From assembly GCF_013362815.1 (NCBI RefSeq), contig NZ_JABFVK010000031.1, forward strand, positions 1 through 64,000: a stretch of 64,000 nt of DNA. The letters run 5' to 3'. The translations under genes were made by a program, and so were the position numbers. The DNA is from Hamadaea sp. (lineage in GTDB: Bacteria > Actinomycetota > Actinomycetes > Mycobacteriales > Micromonosporaceae). Under the pieces are notes generated by a model. It had not been told where the DNA came from, ran no database searches, and worked only from the letters and a program-made list of their open reading frames with translations. How positions within the stretch are numbered: the first letter of the stretch is position 1; each line of letters begins with the position of its first letter. Positions 42,816 through 51,046 of the stretch are shown here, one piece after another.

Positions 42816-42829
42816 GATACGATTGCCCG

Positions 42830-43825
42830 GTGATCGAGTGGCGGTTCACGCCGGAGGACGTCGCGCGGGTCAGGTTGGCCTTCTCCCCGCTGTGGGAGCT
42901 CGTGCTGAGCCTCGTCGTGCTGCGCGCACCCGGGCGGCACTCGCTGCATCTGCCCTGGATCCGGGTGACCCGGCAGCGGATCGCCGCACTCGACCTGGCC
43001 GAGCTGTTCGCGCTGGCACCGGTGGTCGGGCCGACCGCAGACTTCCTCACTCCGCCGCCTGCCACTCCGCTACCGAACTTCGCCGATGAACTCGATCTCG
43101 TCCGCCACACCCCAGCCGAACGGGTCGCTGCGGACGTGGCTGAGGTCCGCGGCGTACCAGCGCCGATGATGCGCCGCATCATCGAAGACCCGGCGGCGGC
43201 CGCCGGCCGTATCGCGGACGCGTTACAGGCGTACTGGGAGGCGTGTTTCGCCGAGCACTGGCCACGCGTGCGGACGCTGCTGGAGGCCGACGTGCTGTGG
43301 CGCGCCGGCAAGCTGGCCGTCGGCGGTGCCCAGGCGATGTTCGAAGACCTCCACGAATCGGTGACCTGGCGCGGGGATCGGCTGTTCGCCGCGGGTGCGT
43401 ACGAGTTCGCCGGTGGCCTCTCGGGTGACGGATTGCTGTTGGTGCCGAGCGCGATGTGCTGGCCGGAAGTACGCAAGATGATCGAGCCTTACCAGCCGAC
43501 GATCATGTATCCCGCCCGCGGAATCGCGACGCTGTGGGAGAGCGGGCAACCGGCGACGCCCGGCGCACTCGACGCGTTGCTCGGGCGTACCCGGGCGGCG
43601 ATGCTAGTGGCGTTGGCGGAGCCGATCTCCACGACCGTTCTCGCCCGCCGCCTCGCGATCACGCCCGGCGGGGCGAGCCAGCATCTGGCGGTCCTCCTCG
43701 GCAGTGGCCTGGTCGTCCGATCACGGGTCGGCCGATCCGTGCTGTATCGGCGTACGCGCTCAGGTGACCTGTTGGTCGCATCGCCGTCGACCGACGCGGC
43801 ATCCCTAGATACCGGGGAAAACTGA
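42830..43825 (+). CDS. ArsR-family regulator with DUF5937-like N-terminus
   Basis: A 331-residue protein. The long N-terminal part (1-245), starting IEWRFTPEDVARVRLAFSPL, resembles the DUF5937 region of actinobacterial regulators. The C-terminal winged helix (about 250-315) is RAAMLVALAEPISTTVLARRLAITPGGASQHLAVLLGSGLVVRSRVGRSVLY, the ArsR type. The GTG start stands six bases after TACGAT, supporting leaderless expression. It probably represses itself and the divergent DinB-type operon. Confidence 0.82.
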   Translation: MIEWRFTPEDVARVRLAFSPLWELVLSLVVLRAPGRHSLHLPWIRVTRQRIAALDLAELFALAPVVGPTADFLTPPPATPLPNFADELDLVRHTPAERVAADVAEVRGVPAPMMRRIIEDPAAAAGRIADALQAYWEACFAEHWPRVRTLLEADVLWRAGKLAVGGAQAMFEDLHESVTWRGDRLFAAGAYEFAGGLSGDGLLLVPSAMCWPEVRKMIEPYQPTIMYPARGIATLWESGQPATPGALDALLGRTRAAMLVALAEPISTTVLARRLAITPGGASQHLAVLLGSGLVVRSRVGRSVLYRRTRSGDLLVASPSTDAASLDTGEN

Positions 43826-43910
43826 CGCGCCGCGAGCATGCTCGGCAACGTTCTGACGGGCGTCGCCCGCAGTCCTCCTGAGCGTCAGGTGATCTTCGTA
43901 GCCTGCGGCC

Positions 43911-44370
43911 ATGCGGGTAGCGATCATCACCGAGTCCTATGCCCCCGATGTCAACGGCGTCGCGAACTCGGTGCTGCGAGTCTGCGACCACCTCGTCACG
44001 CGTGGCCACGAGCCGATGGTCATCGCGCCCCGGCCGCGCCGCCGGCTCCTGCCGCACGCGCCGGTTCCGGCGTACGGGGTCCACCGGGTGCCGTCGATGC
44101 CGTTCCCGGGATATCGCAACGTACGCCTGGCCGCGCCGAGCGGAGTCATCTCAGCAGCTTTGCGCGAGTTCCAGCCGGACGTGGTGCACCTGGCGAGCCC
44201 GTTCGTCCTCGGTGCATGGGGTGCGCGGGCGGCCGAGTCGCTCGGGATTCCCGTGGTCGCCGTCTACCAGACCGACGTGCCGGGATACGCCGAGGCATAC
44301 GGCGTACGGCCGATGCAGGACGCTGCGTGGCGCTGATCGTCGGGTACGTCGGGCGACTGGCCCGGGCGTG
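43911..44370 (+). pseudogene. Truncated MgtA-like glycosyltransferase (GT4)
   Basis: The reading frame encodes only 141 residues: the N-terminal Rossmann half of a GDP-mannose-dependent alpha-mannosyltransferase-like GT4 enzyme (MRVAIITESYAPDVNGVANS, then PDVVHLASPFVLG and VAVYQTDVPGYAEAYG). Full-length relatives have about 375 residues. The frame stops right after AAWR. In another frame, LIVGYVGRLA follows immediately, which looks like the start of the second domain, so about 60 codons seem deleted and the rest is lost. TAGCCT six bases before the ATG is still intact. Confidence 0.75.
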
Positions 44371-44495
44371 CGTTGGCCGCCGACACGGCAGCGCGTAGCG
44401 AGACGTTGGCTGGACTCGGGTTGTAGGTCTCGATTCCGTCGATCTCATACCCGGCGCTGAGCAGACCCTCGCGCCGCGTGTCTATCCGGACGTGC

Positions 44496-44524
44496 AGCCC
44501 CGCCGCCGATGCAGCGGCGGGGCT
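44496..44524. terminator. Hairpin after the GH28 gene
   Basis: An 11-bp perfect stem, AGCCCCGCCGC/GCGGCGGGGCT, with a 7-base loop lies 9 bases beyond the stop codon of the GH28 gene (minus strand). No T tract follows, so termination is inferred from position and strength. Confidence 0.7.
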
Positions 44525-44533
44525 TGGTGCGGC

Positions 44534-46801
44534 TTAGACGTCTAGGTAGTCGAGGTTGGCGCAGCCACCGGAGGTGGTGGCGGTCACGCGTACGGTGTTC
44601 GCACCGGCGGCAAGGGTGACGGGCACCGAGGCGATTACCCAGGTGTCCCAGTTCGTCGTCACGGCGAACGACGGTGTGGCGACGACGGTCCCGTTGACCG
44701 AGACTGCAGCGGGCCGGCTGGCGGTGGTTCCGTTCGCGTACGCGATTCGCAATGTCGCCGGTCCGGCGGTGGCCGCGTTCACCGTCCACTCGACGTAGCT
44801 GCCCGTGATGTTGTCGGTGTTCACGAAGCCGGTGCCGCTGAAGCCGAGATGGTTGGCCTCCACGACCCCCTGGGAGATGACGGCGTTCTCGGCCTCGTAT
44901 CGGGTCGGTGGGGGAGCGGCGATCGCGACGTCCACGTAGTCGAGGTTGGGATCGCCGCCGGCGGTGGTCGCCGAGGCCCGGACGGTGTTGGCCCCGGCCG
45001 TCAGCGCCGTGGTGACCGTGATAGTCGCCCAGGTGTCCCAATTCGCGGTCGGCGGGAAGGCGACCGCTGTGGCGACGGTGGTGCCGTTGACCGTGATGTC
45101 CATCGGCCGGTCCGCTGTCGTGCCGTTGGCGTAGCGGAACTTCAGGGTGTGCGGTCCCGCCGCATCGGCTTGGACGTTCCATTGCACGTACGCCCCGAGC
45201 ACGTTGTCGCTGTTGACATAGCCCGTGCCGCTGTAACCGGTGTGGGTGTTCTCGAAGACGCCTGGCGAGTAGGTCGCGTCCTCGGCCTCGTAACGGCCCG
45301 GCGGCGGCGTGGTCACGCAGTTCTCCGTCGAGCCGGCGGCGTTGACCCGCAGCGTGCCGCCCGTCGTGTTCTGGCCGGTCACGCAGTAGCCGCCGACGCT
45401 CTGGAAACCGACGTCGTAGGCCGAGCCGGTGCCGCGTTCGGCGGTGAAGTTGGTGAATTTCAGGTTGCTCGCGGTATTGGCGATGACGGCCGGGCGGTTG
45501 TCGTTGCTTTGGAAGTCGACGGAGCTGTCGATGAACGAGATGTTGTTCGCGTTGTGGACATACCACCCGTACGCCGGCCGCGTGCCGATGCTGTTCGGGT
45601 TGTAGTTGGTCGGGTCGTTGCTCGGTACGCCGGTCGACACGGCCGCACTGCCACCCGGAACGGTCAGGTGCACGTTGGTGAAGGTGACGTCGCTGATCTG
45701 GTTGCCGCCGGCCTCGCCCCACAAGGTCGGGCTGAAGACGGGGCTGCTCTTGCCGACGCCGGTCACGTTCTCGTAGGTGATGTTGCTGATATGGCCGATG
45801 CCGGGGCTGTTGCCGCAGCGTCTGCGGGTGCCGATCTTCTGCATGATGGGCGAGCTGACTCCGCTCATCGTGATGTCCTTGTAGTGGACGTCGCTGATGT
45901 TCGCCCCGTCCATGCTCACCATGCCTAGCCCGGACTTGTTCGCGCCGGTGATGGAGATCCGCTCGAAGACGTAGTCGGTGAAGTCGCCGCACGTCTCGGA
46001 ACCGAACATCAGCGCGTTGCAGCAGCCCGCACTGGCGTGGGTGTCCGTCACGCGTACGTGGCCGTTGGGCAGCTTCGCGCCCAGCGCGTAGTCGCTCTTG
46101 AAGACGATCGCGTCGTCGTTGCCGTTGATGTCGCCGTTGGTGATGGTCACGTTCGTCGCGCTGATGATGTTCCAGGCGTCCCGGTCGGTGGCGGTGAAGA
46201 TCTTCAGATGGTCGGAGGTGATGTTGTTGCAGTTGTTGGTGAGGATCGCGAAATGCCCACCCCGCCGCAGCGTGATGTCGTTCAAGACGAGCCCGTCACA
46301 GCGGGTCAAGGAGATGATCTTGTCGGCTTCGCCGGAGGCGGGGTTGCCCGTGATCAGGTTCCCGCCGCCGTCGAGCGTGCCGGTGCCGGTGAAGCCGATG
46401 TTCGTCAGCCGGTCGCCGTAGAACATCGCGTTGTGGAAATGGCTGTGCCCGTAGTCCTGGTACGCGTCCCATTGGTTCGGCTCGGGCGGGTCGTAGGTGT
46501 CGGCGCTGGAGCCGACGACAGTGGAGCCGGCGTCCAGCTGGACGGTGATGTTGCTCTTCAGATGGATGGTGTTGGCCGATTTGTAGGTGCCCGAAGGGAA
46601 CTGCACGATCCCGCCGCCCGCCGCGGCGGCGGCGTCGACCGCCTTCTGGATCGCGGCGGAGTCGTTGGTCGAGCCGTTGCCGGTCGCGCCGTAGTTCTTG
46701 ACGTTGTAGGTGGCGGCGAACGCGGGTTGGCCGACCGCGCCCGCCAGCAGTACGCCCGTTGTGATGGCCAGAGCTGCGTGAAGCAGCCGTCTCGGTCTCA
46801 T
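44534..46801 (-). CDS. Secreted GH28 polygalacturonase-like enzyme with two CBM35 modules
   Basis: A 755-residue secreted enzyme: signal peptide 1-29 (ending PAFAA), then a GH28 right-handed beta-helix (about 31-495) and two CBM35-like modules (about 503-632 and 633-755). The active-site region shows DRDAWN (206-211), the paired Asp229-Asp230 in INGNDDAIVF, and GSE (267-269) where fungal polygalacturonases have GHG; bacterial exo-acting GH28s often have GSE. It should cleave galacturonan or rhamnogalacturonan outside the cell. GGAGG precedes the ATG. A CCAAT/ATTGG-type half-site lies in its promoter region. Confidence 0.9.
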   Translation of the reverse strand: MRPRRLLHAALAITTGVLLAGAVGQPAFAATYNVKNYGATGNGSTNDSAAIQKAVDAAAAAGGGIVQFPSGTYKSANTIHLKSNITVQLDAGSTVVGSSADTYDPPEPNQWDAYQDYGHSHFHNAMFYGDRLTNIGFTGTGTLDGGGNLITGNPASGEADKIISLTRCDGLVLNDITLRRGGHFAILTNNCNNITSDHLKIFTATDRDAWNIISATNVTITNGDINGNDDAIVFKSDYALGAKLPNGHVRVTDTHASAGCCNALMFGSETCGDFTDYVFERISITGANKSGLGMVSMDGANISDVHYKDITMSGVSSPIMQKIGTRRRCGNSPGIGHISNITYENVTGVGKSSPVFSPTLWGEAGGNQISDVTFTNVHLTVPGGSAAVSTGVPSNDPTNYNPNSIGTRPAYGWYVHNANNISFIDSSVDFQSNDNRPAVIANTASNLKFTNFTAERGTGSAYDVGFQSVGGYCVTGQNTTGGTLRVNAAGSTENCVTTPPPGRYEAEDATYSPGVFENTHTGYSGTGYVNSDNVLGAYVQWNVQADAAGPHTLKFRYANGTTADRPMDITVNGTTVATAVAFPPTANWDTWATITVTTALTAGANTVRASATTAGGDPNLDYVDVAIAAPPPTRYEAENAVISQGVVEANHLGFSGTGFVNTDNITGSYVEWTVNAATAGPATLRIAYANGTTASRPAAVSVNGTVVATPSFAVTTNWDTWVIASVPVTLAAGANTVRVTATTSGGCANLDYLDV

Positions 46802-46830
46802 CTCCGACCTCCGGAGGGAAGGGTCCAGAC

Positions 46831-46844
46831 ATTGGATGAATGAC
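46831..46844. promoter_or_regulatory. FCD-regulator half-site upstream of GH28
   Basis: ATTGGATGAATGAC shares ATTGGATGA with the palindromic site at 49972-49987. It lies 30 bases before the GH28 start. A second similar piece, GATTGGTCCGATG, is at 46891-46903. Confidence 0.45.
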
Positions 46845-46916
46845 GGTGGACTTTCCCGCATGGCGCGGATATGCGGCCTGTTGAATGTATGATTGGTCCG
46901 ATGTCCCGTCAAGGCT

Positions 46917-47723
46917 CTAGCCCTTGGTGGCACCTCCGGTGAGGCCTTTGACGAAGTGCCGCTGCAACAGCAGGAAGAAGATCAGCACCGGCAACGTGGC
47001 GAGGAACATCATGGCGAACATCGCGCCGAAGTCGACCTGGTACTGGCCGATGGAGCGGTAGATGCCCGTAGTCACCGTCGTGCCCTGGCTCGGACCCAGG
47101 ATGATCAGCGGATCGATGAAGTCGTTCCAGATCCAGACCCCGAGGAAGATGAGTACGCTGGCGGTCGCCGGGCGCATCAGCGGGAACACGATCCGCCAGA
47201 ACGTCTGACCCCGGCCGGCTCCGTCGAGGGCCGCCGACTCCTCCAGCTCGACCGGAATGGCCCGCACGAAGCCGGTGAACACGAAGACTCCGAAGGGCAC
47301 GTAGTAACCGACGTTGAACAGGACCAGGCCGGGCACGGTCGTCATCAGCCCGACGGCGCGAAGCACCTGCGTCACCGGCATCAGGATCACCTGCGGCGGG
47401 ATCATCAGGCCGCTGAGCAGCAAGAGCGTCAGCGCACGAGTCCAGCGGCCGCGCGTACGCGCGAGGTAATGGCCGAGCATCGCCGACAGCACGGTGAGCA
47501 CGGCGATCGACAGCGACGTGACGATGACGCTGTTGGTGAGGCTCACCCAGAAGAGCCGGTCGGAGCGGCCGAGCGCGGACCGGATGTTGTCCAGCGTCGG
47601 CGGGATCGGCAGCGACGCGGGCGACTTCGAGATCTGCGGCCCGTCCTTGAAGACGTTCACCACCGCGACGTAGAGCGGAACGGCGAAGACTGCTGCGACC
47701 AGCAGGGCGAACAGCTTCCTCAC
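46917..47723 (-). CDS. Sugar ABC transporter permease, MalG type (pectin locus)
   Basis: A 268-residue permease with six predicted helices and the EAA loop VELEESAALDGAGRGQTFWRIVFPLMRP near residue 165. It forms the membrane channel with the upstream permease. The GTG start overlaps the previous stop (GTGA) with GGAGG upstream. It is the last gene of the three-gene transporter operon; no ATPase gene follows, so a shared MsiK-type ATPase encoded elsewhere probably energises it. Confidence 0.92.
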   Translation of the reverse strand: MRKLFALLVAAVFAVPLYVAVVNVFKDGPQISKSPASLPIPPTLDNIRSALGRSDRLFWVSLTNSVIVTSLSIAVLTVLSAMLGHYLARTRGRWTRALTLLLLSGLMIPPQVILMPVTQVLRAVGLMTTVPGLVLFNVGYYVPFGVFVFTGFVRAIPVELEESAALDGAGRGQTFWRIVFPLMRPATASVLIFLGVWIWNDFIDPLIILGPSQGTTVTTGIYRSIGQYQVDFGAMFAMMFLATLPVLIFFLLLQRHFVKGLTGGATKG

Positions 47724-48622
47724 AGATCGACCTCCCGGCGCTGGAGCAGCTTGAGCGCGACGCCGGACAGCACGGCGATGATGACGAGCATCAGGATGGC
47801 CATCGCGGACGCGAAGCCTTGCCGGTTGGCGACGAAGCCGGTCTGCAACACGTTGTACGCGATGGTGGCGGTGGTTCCCGTACCCGGTCCGCCCCGCGTG
47901 ATGATCTGGACGTGGTCGAAGATCTTGAACGCCGAGATCAGCAGGATCACCGTGTTGATGGTCAGCGCCGGGGCGAGCAGGGGCCAGGTGATCCGGCTGA
48001 AGCGGCGTACCGGGCCGGCTCCGTCGATCGAGGCGGCTTCGAGTAGCTCCTGTGGGACGTGCTGCAATCCGGCCAGGTAGATGACGACACAGAAGCCGAG
48101 CATCTGCCACGACAGGATGGCGCCGAGCGAATAGAGGGCATAGTCCGGATCGGACAGCCAGCCGGGCGGCTCGTCGACGCCGAGTGCACGGAGGGTCTGG
48201 TTGATCAGCCCGTCGTTGTCCAGCAGCCGGGTCCAGATGACGCTGACGACGACGGAGCTGAGCACGACCGGGACGAAGAACACGGTACGCAGACTGGAGA
48301 AGAACCAGCTCTGGCGATCCAGCAGCACGGCGATGGCCAGGCCGGCCACGTTCGGGACGATCACCACGATGGCGGTGAGGATGCTGGTCACCTTCAAAGA
48401 GGTGAGGAACTCCTCGTCGGTCAGCAGCACCCGGTAGTTGTCCAGGCCGACGAAATGGGTCTCGCCGCGGAACGGGTTGTAGTTGGTCAGGCTGTACCCG
48501 AGGCTGATCAGGATCGGGGCCAGCACGAAGCACACGTAGACGGCGGTGCCGGGGCCGCCGAACGACAGGAAGTGCCAGGCCCGCCGCCCGAAGACCGGAC
48601 GGCGGGACACGGATGCGCTCAT
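47720..48622 (-). CDS. Sugar ABC transporter permease, MalF type (pectin locus)
   Basis: A 300-residue permease with six predicted helices and the EAA loop QELLEAASIDGAGPVRRFSRITWPLLAPAL. The motif GGPGTGTTATIAYNVLQTGF is usual in CUT1 MalF-like subunits. The ATG lies 2 bases after the stop of the binding-protein gene and the 3' end overlaps the second permease. Together the three genes encode an importer, most likely for pectin-derived oligosaccharides given the surrounding enzymes. Confidence 0.92.
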   Translation of the reverse strand: MSASVSRRPVFGRRAWHFLSFGGPGTAVYVCFVLAPILISLGYSLTNYNPFRGETHFVGLDNYRVLLTDEEFLTSLKVTSILTAIVVIVPNVAGLAIAVLLDRQSWFFSSLRTVFFVPVVLSSVVVSVIWTRLLDNDGLINQTLRALGVDEPPGWLSDPDYALYSLGAILSWQMLGFCVVIYLAGLQHVPQELLEAASIDGAGPVRRFSRITWPLLAPALTINTVILLISAFKIFDHVQIITRGGPGTGTTATIAYNVLQTGFVANRQGFASAMAILMLVIIAVLSGVALKLLQRREVDL

Positions 48623-48624
48623 GA

Positions 48625-49902
48625 TCAGGTTGCCGCCTTCGCCCATTCGGCGTCGAGGAACGCGCAGACCTGGTCGGGGGTCTTCTTCCCGGTGACGAGG
48701 TCGACCGCGGACGAGTCCCATTTCGCGGTCACGCCCGGCAGCATGCCGTCGTCGCCGGCCTCGAAGCCGAACGCCGGGACTACGGCGTTGGCCGCGACGC
48801 CTTGTGCGTACAAGTCGTAGCCGAGTTTGTAGGCCGCGCCGACGTCGGACGGCGGGCTGTAGCCCTTGATCGCCGGGAAGAGCCCGTCGGCCTTGGCCGA
48901 GTTGTCGAGGTTGCCCTTGTCGAGCTGGAAGCCCAGCGCGAAGGTCTTCGCCGCCTCGAGGTTCTTGGCCTTGGCGCTGACGAGCAGCCCGCCGCCGGTG
49001 AAGGCCGGGATCACGGCCTTGCCGTCGTCCGCGGGCCAGGCGAACTGGCCGACGTGCAGCTTCGTGGTGGGTTTGTCGACCTCGCCGGCGAGCCAGTTGC
49101 CCATCGCGTACATCGCGCCCTTGCCGTCCAGGAACGCCTGTTGCCCGGCTGCGTAGTCGCGCGAGACGTCCTTGGGATCGAGGTAGCCCTGCCGGGCAAG
49201 CTCGGCCAGCTTCGCCGCGCCGGACTTGAACTCCGGGTCGCAGAACTTCACCTTGCCGGCCCGCCGGTCGTGCATCCAGTTCGGATTCTTGGCGTAGACC
49301 TCCGTGGCGAGGATGCCGGCCCACAGTGGGCCGATCGAGTCGTGCACTCCGGCGGTGACGAACGGCGTGATCCCGTTGGCCTTGAGCTTCTGGGCGGCCG
49401 ACAGCAGGTCGGCGTAGGTCTTCGGCTCGCCGGTGATGCCCGCCTTGGCGAACAGGGCCTTGTTGTAGTAGACGACCGGGATCGTCTGAGTGTTGGCGGG
49501 CAGCTGGTAGACCTTGCCCTTGATGGCGCCGTTGGTGGGGAACTGGAAGTCCTTGAGCTCCTCGGTCGTCCAGGCGTAGAGGTTGCCGCCTTCGGCGAAA
49601 CCGGCCGGCGAGACGGCGATCATGACGTCGGGGAACTGCCCGGAACTCAGCAGTTGCTTGGCGTACGTGGTGCGGTCCTGGTCCGGCGAGACCAGTTTCT
49701 TCACGGTGATGTCGGGATGCTTGTCGGTCACCCGCTTGATGGCGGCATCCCAATATTGCGGCGTTAGGTTGGGTGTTTCGAAGACCAGGAAGGTGATCTC
49801 CTTCTTACCGGCGGACGTGGTCGGTTCGCCGACTTCGCAGGCGGCCAGGGTTGGGGCGGCGAGGAGCACCGCCATCCCCAGCGTGAGCAATCGTCTCCTC
49901 AT
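48625..49902 (-). CDS. Sugar-binding lipoprotein of CUT1 transporter (pectin locus)
   Basis: A 425-residue family-1 solute-binding lipoprotein. The signal MRRRLLTLGMAVLLAAPTLA is followed by the lipobox cysteine (LAAC). The body has FPDVMIAVSPAGFAEGGNLYAW, YQLPANTQTIPVVYYNKALFAKAGI and a C-terminal domain ending in PDQVCAFLDAEWAKAAT. It probably binds uronate-containing oligosaccharides from GH28 and GH105 action. The start has only a weak ribosome-binding site. Its promoter region contains the palindrome CCAATGATTGG. Confidence 0.9.
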   Translation of the reverse strand: MRRRLLTLGMAVLLAAPTLAACEVGEPTTSAGKKEITFLVFETPNLTPQYWDAAIKRVTDKHPDITVKKLVSPDQDRTTYAKQLLSSGQFPDVMIAVSPAGFAEGGNLYAWTTEELKDFQFPTNGAIKGKVYQLPANTQTIPVVYYNKALFAKAGITGEPKTYADLLSAAQKLKANGITPFVTAGVHDSIGPLWAGILATEVYAKNPNWMHDRRAGKVKFCDPEFKSGAAKLAELARQGYLDPKDVSRDYAAGQQAFLDGKGAMYAMGNWLAGEVDKPTTKLHVGQFAWPADDGKAVIPAFTGGGLLVSAKAKNLEAAKTFALGFQLDKGNLDNSAKADGLFPAIKGYSPPSDVGAAYKLGYDLYAQGVAANAVVPAFGFEAGDDGMLPGVTAKWDSSAVDLVTGKKTPDQVCAFLDAEWAKAAT

Positions 49903-49971
49903 CGGGGGATTACATCCGATGTTTCGGCGGAGTGTCAAGGTCTTAGATATGCATATCGGGCGCTGCCTGCG

Positions 49972-49987
49972 CCAATGATTGGATGAC
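49972..49987. promoter_or_regulatory. Candidate FCD-regulator operator upstream of the transporter operon
   Basis: CCAATGATTGGATGAC contains the perfect 11-bp palindrome CCAATGATTGG, about 70 bases before the binding-protein start. It is the best-formed copy of the sequence repeated in this locus. Confidence 0.6.
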
Positions 49988-50195
49988 TCCGGTGTCGCCC
50001 CTGCGCCCGGTCCGATCTCGACTCCGGTGGCCGGTCGCTCCGATCGTTCCGTGGTACCGGTCGCTCCGTCGCAGAGCGTGACGGAGCTTCGGTGTTGCGA
50101 CCTCCCTGTCATCCGACGTTTGTAAACTAACTGGCCTATCAGTAAGACGCAACAGTGTGGCTATCCGGGTATGGATCAAGCGGCGGCGTGGCAGA

Positions 50196-50209
50196 CATCC
50201 AATGATTTG
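50196..50209. promoter_or_regulatory. Candidate operator upstream of the FCD regulator gene
   Basis: CATCCAATGATTTG matches the neighbouring site in all but one position of the palindromic core. It lies 50 bases before the regulator start, near its -35 region, which suggests autoregulation. Confidence 0.55.
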
Positions 50210-50259
50210 CCGTAACGGACGGTACGGAGAGTGCACTCGGCCGCCCTATCCTTGGCCGC

Positions 50260-50931
50260 ATGGCCCTTACCGATGAGGCGATCGAGCGCATCAAGGAGAT
50301 GATCGTTTCGGGCGAGCTGCGCCCGGGCGGGCGGCTGCCCAAGGAGGCCGACCTCGCCGAGCGGCTCGGCCTGTCCCGCAACTCGCTGCGTGAGGCGGTC
50401 AAGGCGCTGTCGCTGATCCGGGTGCTGGATGTCCGCCAGGGCGACGGCACCTATGTGACCAGCCTGCAGCCCGCCGTGCTGCTCGACACGGTCGGGTTCA
50501 TCATCGACTTCCACCGCGACGACAGTGTGCTCGATCTGCTGGAGGTGCGCCGCATCCTGGAGTCCGAGGCCACCGCGCTCGCGGCTCGGCACATGACCGA
50601 CGAACAGCTGGCCGAGCTCGGCGAGGTGATCGAGGGTATGGAATCGGCGGCCGACATCAACGAGCTCATCGAGGCCGACCTGGACTTTCATCGGCGGATC
50701 GCCCAAGGCGCAGGCAATCCGGTGCTGGCGTCGCTCATCGAGAGCCTGTCGGCGCCGACCCTGCGCGCTCGGGTGTGGCGCGGGCTGACCCAGGCCGACG
50801 CCGCCGACAGCACCCGCGAGCAGCATCGAGCGATCTTTGCGGCGTTGCGTACGCGGGACGCCAACGTCGCCCGTTCCTGGGCCGCCGTCCACGTCGCCGG
50901 TGTCGAGGAATGGCTGCGTAAGGCGCTCTGA
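50260..50931 (+). CDS. GntR-family regulator with FCD domain (FadR type)
   Basis: A 223-residue regulator. The winged helix is ERIKEMIVSGELRPGGRLPKEADLAERLGLSRNSLREAVKALSLIRVLDVRQGDGTYV, residues 8-66. The FCD domain (about 75-220) has the metal/ligand helices DLLEVRRILESEATALAA, LDFHRRIAQGAGNP and REQHRAIFAALRTRD, with likely histidine and aspartate ligands. FCD regulators often sense uronates or other acids, fitting the pectin enzymes around it. TATCCT seven bases before the ATG indicates a leaderless mRNA. A strong hairpin follows. Confidence 0.9.
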   Translation: MALTDEAIERIKEMIVSGELRPGGRLPKEADLAERLGLSRNSLREAVKALSLIRVLDVRQGDGTYVTSLQPAVLLDTVGFIIDFHRDDSVLDLLEVRRILESEATALAARHMTDEQLAELGEVIEGMESAADINELIEADLDFHRRIAQGAGNPVLASLIESLSAPTLRARVWRGLTQADAADSTREQHRAIFAALRTRDANVARSWAAVHVAGVEEWLRKAL

Positions 50932-50939
50932 AGCCGTTC

Positions 50940-50973
50940 GCGGGGTGCGAGGCTGGACCGCCTCGCACCCCGC
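50940..50973. terminator. Strong bidirectional hairpin between convergent genes
   Basis: The 14-bp perfect stem GCGGGGTGCGAGGC/GCCTCGCACCCCGC with a 6-base loop lies between the ends of the FCD regulator and the convergent GH105 gene. No T tract is present on either side. Confidence 0.8.
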
Positions 50974-51046
50974 TCGGTCGCCCCCTCCCGCGCCTGGCCG
51001 GGGCGGCCGCCGCTCCGGGTGGAACCGGAGAGGTCGTGCTGACGCG

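Larger units (their letters stand above)
49903..50259. other. Divergent control region of the pectin transporter and FCD regulator
   Basis: No gene is seen. The region carries two CCAAT/ATTGG-type operators, the 12-bp palindrome GATATGCATATC (49946-49957) probably overlapping the transporter promoter, and the TATCCT -10 box of the regulator (50247-50252). Confidence 0.6.

Noticed and set aside
44445-45992. 515-codon minus-strand open frame inside the GH28/CBM35 gene
   Set aside because: It is a shifted frame of the real gene, rich in Arg, Gln and His as expected from out-of-frame high-GC DNA. It has no start signal and no recognisable domain.
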